NCBI GenBank assembly: GCA_035610835.1
Contig: CM069441.1
Span: 80,647,848 to 80,711,847 of the forward strand
Length of the DNA stretch: 64,000 nt
Reading direction: 5' to 3'
Origin: Ophiura sarsii
Lineage: Eukaryota; Echinodermata; Ophiuroidea; Amphilepidida; Ophiuridae
Part shown: piece by piece, positions 56,032 through 64,000 of the stretch
How the letters are laid out: each line of letters begins with the position of its first letter
How positions within the stretch are numbered: the first letter of the stretch is position 1
Notes under the pieces: model-generated
Database searches by the model: none
What the model saw: the letters and a program-made list of their open reading frames with translations, nothing else
Told to the model about the DNA's origin: nothing
Translations under genes and position numbers: made by a program

Positions 56032-59000
56032 CGGCCGTAATTTGGCAAAACAGCGTAAGTCGAAATATTGACATTTTGAGTTAAATGCATTTTTGGGAAA
56101 ATCGAGGGCGCTCTTTTCATTTGTGATAGTCTCAAAAGCCCTCGACGTACCGTTTTAAAGATAGCATAGCGTATCTCAGCCTTGTTTTGCAACCGTTAGC
56201 ATTTCAATATGGTAAAACAGCGGGGAGTACAACGTTTCGTCCAAAGGTTTTTGTCCAATTACACTTTGTCCAAATTTATTTTGTCCAATCATGTTTTGTC
56301 CAAACTTATTTTTCCAAACAGTTTTTCGTCCAATCCTTATTTTGTCCAATATATTATTGGCCAAACAATGAATAGTCCAAATTATGTTGGTCCAATTTGT
56401 TTTGGTCCAAATGATATTTGTCCAAATGATATTTGTCCAAATATTATTTTGTCCAAATGATTTTCGTCCAATTTGTTTTTGTCCAACTATTATTTGTCCA
56501 AACCAGTCAAGGGGTAGCAATCGTGGCTTATAGGCTTATTAGATTTGGTAGTCATTAACAGACTGACTAGATTTGATTGTGAAATAGGAACTTAATAAAC
56601 AGAAATACTATATCAACAGATCCTGTAGCTAGGTGAGCTTGGGTCATGTGCCACTCCCCGATCCCCAGTTGCGTGCGTAAAAGGAGGGGCAGTCGGGAGA
56701 GTTGGTCATTCGGGGGAGCTGGAGTGGTCACTACATTTTTTTTATATTATTTGATGATAAAATCTGGGATAAACTTGGCACTCCATTCAAGAAAAGGTAA
56801 AAAACAGGCGTTACTAGCAACAACTATAATGACGTGATTTTAAAAATGGCGGCCTCCATGAATTCGCCGCACATATTTTTTTATTCGATCTTACTAACTG
56901 GTATAAGGCATAACTTAAATCTTGAATTGCGCATTGTACTTGATTGTGTGGTAAAAAAGCTTCGACGTCGTTCCAGGAATAGCAACACCGGATTAAAAGA
57001 GGAACTATTTTGAACACCCCTCGACGTATGCAAAATCCTATACCATATTTTGACACTTATAATATATCGATAGCAATTACCTTACCATGCCTTCAAGTTC
57101 AAGGACCATTACGGTAGGCCTACATTTGTATTACTACATGTATGAACTTCCACATTCAGCCCTCTTTGTATGTACAACAAAACGTCAATTCAAATATACG
57201 TAGGCCTACATGCACGCTGCATAGAAAGTGTATTAAGCTTAAATTTGGAATTTGTCTACGAAAAAAACTATTTCTGTCACGTGTTAATGATTTTGTTCAA
57301 CATGTGTAATGTTTACCTTTCATTTTAAAGCAAATTTAAAATAAAAAATCAGAATCAAAAATACCCCTGCATATCCCTATTTTTATGTTAATCGATTATT
57401 TTACCAGGTTTGGGAAAAACATGCTCACTCGGCGGCAAAGGGGCTTCTTCGCGTCAAGTAAGTCTGAGATTTGTTTCTTCTGTGCCCCCCCCCCCCCCAC
57501 CTGTCAACATTTCTGTGCACGCTTCTGCCCGTCCCTTGAAAAAAATAAAAGAGGAAACAATGAACCTGAAATGTTGTGCATTGAACTATACAATTGGTCG
57601 ATATAGTCTTTTACTTTCTTTTTATAGTTATGATGAAGCCCACAATGCAGGGCGTCATCGACGGGGGTTGGGTCATGGAGACACGCCCCCTTCCCACATT
57701 CAAAGTGGGGTACCCAAGGGGGGGGGGGAATAGCAGATGTCGTCCCTCCCCCTCCACCAATACAACACCATTTTTTGAATAACCGTGATGGTGAAAAGTG
57801 TCTAATTATTAATAGCGATTATGAGGATATAGCTCTATTTTTCAAATGTCCATGCTGGTTGTGGAACGCCATGGCCTCAATTCAACCCTCCACCCCCCCC
57901 CCCCCCCCCCCCCCCCCTTTGCGGCCATATATTATCTTTTAAGCAATCCCACACTTTTGTGACCCCCTCACTTTCAATTTGTACATTAGACTATACAAAT
58001 GGTATAATGTAGTCTTTTGTGATATCTTGTTTTGACGTTTCTGTGATTTTGAGAAGGTTTCGGCATCTCCAGTAGATAGCCGTATCCGTCTGCATTTTCA
58101 ACTCAACTGCAGCCATTTTGTAGCACTCTCTTTAAGGGCACAGACAGAATACCAGTTTTCTATATTACATATCACGTAAAGCAGGGGCGGATCCAGGGGG
58201 AGGGAGAAAAAAGAAGAAAAAGAAAAAAAAGGGGGGGGGGGGAGAAAGAAACAGGAAAGGGGAAATATGAAAGGAGACAAAAAAGGAAAGATAAGAGAAG
58301 GCCTCTTGAAAGTGTGCGGAAATAGCAGGTGCGGTGAAGGGATAGGCATAGGCTTTTCTAAAACAACTATAGAGAATATAAGATTATAGGCCTACATTCT
58401 CTTCTCTTTTAGTAGGTTTGTTCGTTCAAAACAAGTATGAAAGTCGCATGTTCGTAGATAATCAAAATACGTTGCAATAACTTTGGACACAAAAAAGTGG
58501 GACAAAATAATGTTTGGACCAAAACATTGTTGGACGAAAATCATTTGGACCAAAACAAATTGGACCAAAAACAATTGGCCTAAACAATTTTGGACAAAAT
58601 AGCATTGGACCAAAAAAAATTGGCCTAAATAATATTGGACAAAAAATACAATGGACAAAAAAATATTTGGACTAAAGTTTGTTTGGACCAATTTTTTTTG
58701 GACAAAGTGTATTTGGACAAAAAAAAATTGGACAAAGTGTATTTGGACAAAAAACTTTTGGACGAAATGTACTACACCCAAACAGCGTAACTCGTATTAC
58801 ATGTTTCAAAATCTAATCATTTCTTGGCAAAACAGCGTATCTCTAAGTTACGCGCCTTTGCCAAACAGCGATTTTGCTACGAGATACGCAGGTTTGGCGA
58901 AAAATAGTAACCAAAGAATTACACGTAAATTGAGTTACGCTGTTTTTGCAAGATTAACTCTGCGTATAATTAGATGTCGATTTGGCAAACCCGCGTATCT

Positions 59001-59210
59001 GGTTAAAATCAGCTGTATCTTTAGTAAAAACAGTTTATTTTACTTAAGATTTTAAAAATAAAGAAAATGTAATATCATGCACGTTTTCCCCTTTAAATGA
59101 ACTTACTCTGTAAATATTTTTTAAAAAAGCAAACACTAACGCTTTAAAGTGCTCATATCTCAAAAACGTAATTTTCGAGTTACGCTGATTTGCCAAATTA
59201 CGGCCGTAAT
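56032..59210. mobile_element. Outer element with CGGCCGTAATTTGGCAAA ends
   Basis: TCGGCCGTAATTTGGCAAAA followed by CAGCGTAAGTCG at the left is mirrored at the right as CGAGTTACGCTGATTTGCC and AAATTACGGCCG. Variants of ACAGCGTAACTCG and TTGGCAAA recur through 58783-59000. A 2.56 kb element is inserted at 56223-58779, so the original was about 620 bp. Confidence 0.8.
56223..58779. mobile_element. 2.56 kb element with arrays of TTTGTCCAA at both ends
   Basis: It is flanked by AAACAGCG (56215-56222, 58780-58787), an 8 bp target duplication cut from the outer element's own repeat motif. The ends GGGAGTACAACGTTTCGTCC and, reversed, GGGTGTAGTACATTTCGTCC are inverted. Each end is an array of about 17-18 degenerate ~15-18 bp units containing TTTGTCCAA (left 56236-56508, right 58487-58766 in reverse). 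The middle has G/C runs, a purine-rich tract (58190-58290) and no ORF I recognise. The 8 bp duplication suits hAT or related superfamilies, but I do not recognise the family. Confidence 0.85.
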
Positions 59211-59252
59211 GCCAAACGAAAAACAAGGACAAAACAAATAAAAACAGGGCAC

Positions 59253-59770
59253 GGGCACAAAGTGAGACCAGCTCAAAAATCAATTGAATCATAACTCGCC
59301 AAGTGTCTTTTAACTAATTGTTTGAATAAACTAAAATTGTTGGTGCTCTTGATCTCGCTCGGCAATAAGTTCCAGTGATGAATAGCTGTACTACAAAAAG
59401 TAAATCTAGCTTGACCCTTTGAAGAAGGAACAACAAAGTTGAATGGGCTACCCCTGGTACTATATTTATGCAAAGATGACACTCTAGTCAAATACAATTT
59501 CAAATAATCAGGAGACAAATCATGAAAAATCTTAAAAAACATGGTTAAGTTTAAGTTGCACAACCCTATCCCGGCTTGATAACATCCCTACCATGTCCAA
59601 CTCTTTTTGACCAATATGGGTACGCGGTCCCACACCCAAAATAAAACGGACACTTTTGTTCTGCATGGTTTGAAAACGGTTTTGAATTTTTGAGAAATAG
59701 CTGAATACCAGCTGTGCCAGGTTTGTCACTGCCTTACGTTTAGTGATCATCAAACGATCAGAAATAATCC
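59253..59770 (-). pseudogene. Decayed CR1-like reverse transcriptase tail
   Basis: Two overlapping minus-strand frames join by a frameshift near 59540: upstream RFQTMQNKSVRFILG and LSSRDRVVQLKLNHVF, downstream FKIFHDLSPDYLK, FTFCSTAIHHWNLLPSEI and FKQLVKRHL. These are the C-terminal thumb/tail segments of a non-LTR RT protein. The catalytic core is absent and the 5' end is truncated at about 59770. Confidence 0.8.
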
Positions 59771-62719
<2,949 letters not shown>

Positions 62720-64000
62720 AAATTTAATCAACAAAAAGAACAAACCAACCCCCTTCCCTACACCAAATCACATCAAGATAGGCCTTACAGATCTTATTTG
62801 ACCCCAGATGACCTCTGATGACCTTGAAAATGTAATCAGCAAAACGAACACACCAACCCCCTTCCCTCCACCAAATCACATCAAGATAGGCCTTACGGAT
62901 CTTATTTGACCCCAGATGACCTCTGATGACCTCGAAAAATTAATCAACAAAAAGAACACACCATCCCTCTTCCGTCCACCAAATCCCATCAAGATAGGCC
63001 TTACGGATCTTATTTGACCCCAGATGACCTTGAATGACCTCCGATGACCTTGAAAATTTAATCAGCAAAAAGCATACACCACCCCCCTTCCCTCCACCAA
63101 ATCCAATCAAGATAGGCCTTTACTGATCTATTTGACCCCATATTTGACCCCGATGACCCCGAAAAATTAATCAACAAAAAGAACACACCACCCCCTACCC
63201 TCCACCAAATCCCATCAAGATAGGCCTTACTGATCTATTTGACTCCATATTTGACCCCCGGTGACCCCGAAAAATTAATCAACAAAAAGAACACAACACC
63301 CCCCTTCCCTCCACCAAATCCCATCAAGATAGGCCTTACTGATCTATTTGACCCCATATTTGACCCCGAAAAATTAATCAACAAAAAGAACACACCATCC
63401 CTCTTCCGTCCACCAAATCCCATCAAGATAGGCCTTACTGATCTCTTTGACCCCATATTTGACCCCCGATGACCCCGAAAAATTAATCAACAAAAGAACA
63501 CACCACCCCCCTTCCCTCCACCAAATCCCATCAAGATAGGCCTTACTGATCTATTTGACCCCATATTTGACCCCCGATGACCCCGAAAAAATAATCAACA
63601 AAAAGAACACCCCATCCCTCTTCCGTCCACCAAATCCCATCAAGATAGGCCTTACTGATCTATTTGACCCCATATTTGACCCCGATGACCCCGAAAAATT
63701 AATCAACAAAAAGAACACACCATCCCTCTTCCGTCCACCAAATCCCATCAAGATAGGCCTTACTGATCTATTTGACCCCATATTTGACCCCCGATGACCC
63801 CGAAAAATTAATCAACAAAAAGAACACACCATCTCTCTTCCGTCCACCAAATCCCATCAAGATAGGCCTTACTGATCTATTTGACCCCGATGACCCCGAA
63901 AAAATAATCAACAAAAAGAACACCCCATCCCTCTTCCGTCCACCAAATCCCATCAAGATAGGCCTTACTGATCTATTTGACCCCATATTTGACCCCTGAT
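62720..64000. repeat. ~105 bp satellite, continues past the window
   Basis: About twelve head-to-tail units with landmarks AATTAATCAACAAAAAGAAC, CCACCAAATCCCATCAAG, ATAGGCCTTACTGATC and TTTGACCCCATATTTGACCC. Spacing between units from 63167 on is 98-109 bp. Units at the left edge (62720-63060) are more diverged and carry GACCTCTGATGACC; those at the right are nearly identical, which suggests recent spread on that side. Confidence 0.95.

Noticed and set aside
56176..56520. Repetitive open frames with recurrent IIWT/FVQ-type residues, and their mirror at 58392-58781
   Set aside because: They are translations of the TTTGTCCAA arrays.
63235..64000. Overlapping open frames on both strands at the right end
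   Set aside because: They are translations of the ~105 bp satellite, open on both strands, with no start context or domain.
62720..64000. CRISPR-like regular spacing of repeats
   Set aside because: Whole units repeat without unique spacers, and the genome is eukaryotic.

Overview
This is a eukaryotic, intron-rich, AT-rich window with very dense small transposons. Gene content and style suggest an invertebrate deuterostome: an MSK kinase close to the vertebrate one, intronless RING/NHL TRIM-like genes in local copies, CR1/L2-like and DIRS-like retroelements. An echinoderm or hemichordate is my best guess; the sequence alone does not fix the taxon.

The backbone is one long minus-strand gene, an MSK-type kinase (RPS6KA5/RPS6KA4 family). 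Eleven exons from 60732 down to 10023 join in frame (2451 nt, 816 codons plus stop). They cover the end of the N-terminal AGC kinase domain from its catalytic loop, the regulatory linker, the whole C-terminal CaMK-like kinase domain and a long Gln/Thr/Pro-rich tail. The 5' exons lie beyond the right edge.

The 26.4 kb intron between the hydrophobic-motif exon (45461-45586) and the next exon (18950-19026) holds a plus-strand neighbourhood: two intronless RING-coiled-coil-propeller genes (19898-21439 and 38595-40130), a fragment of a third (36797-37131), a 5'-truncated CR1/L2-like element with a long RT ORF (about 24710-26680), and a rearranged gag-bearing element with inverted repeats (29588-34972, possibly DIRS-like). 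The two genes and their 3' flanks form a segmental duplication that later insertions have split.

The hydrophobic-motif exon of MSK stands in a small tandem array: one intact copy with good splice sites, and at least three broken relatives at 44866-44952, 43091-43103 and 42978-43042. The array has been invaded by a fold-back element, a hAT-like element and a short TIR element with a 9 bp target duplication.

Most of the rest is short inverted-repeat elements (MITEs and fold-backs), many nested, several with readable target-site duplications (TA, TTAA, 8 bp, 9 bp). One family has five near-complete copies. MITE ends lie within about 45 bp of seven of the ten MSK splice donors and of no acceptor. 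A 2.56 kb element at 56223-58779 has inverted terminal arrays of a TTTGTCCAA motif. The right end (62720-64000) runs into a ~105 bp satellite.
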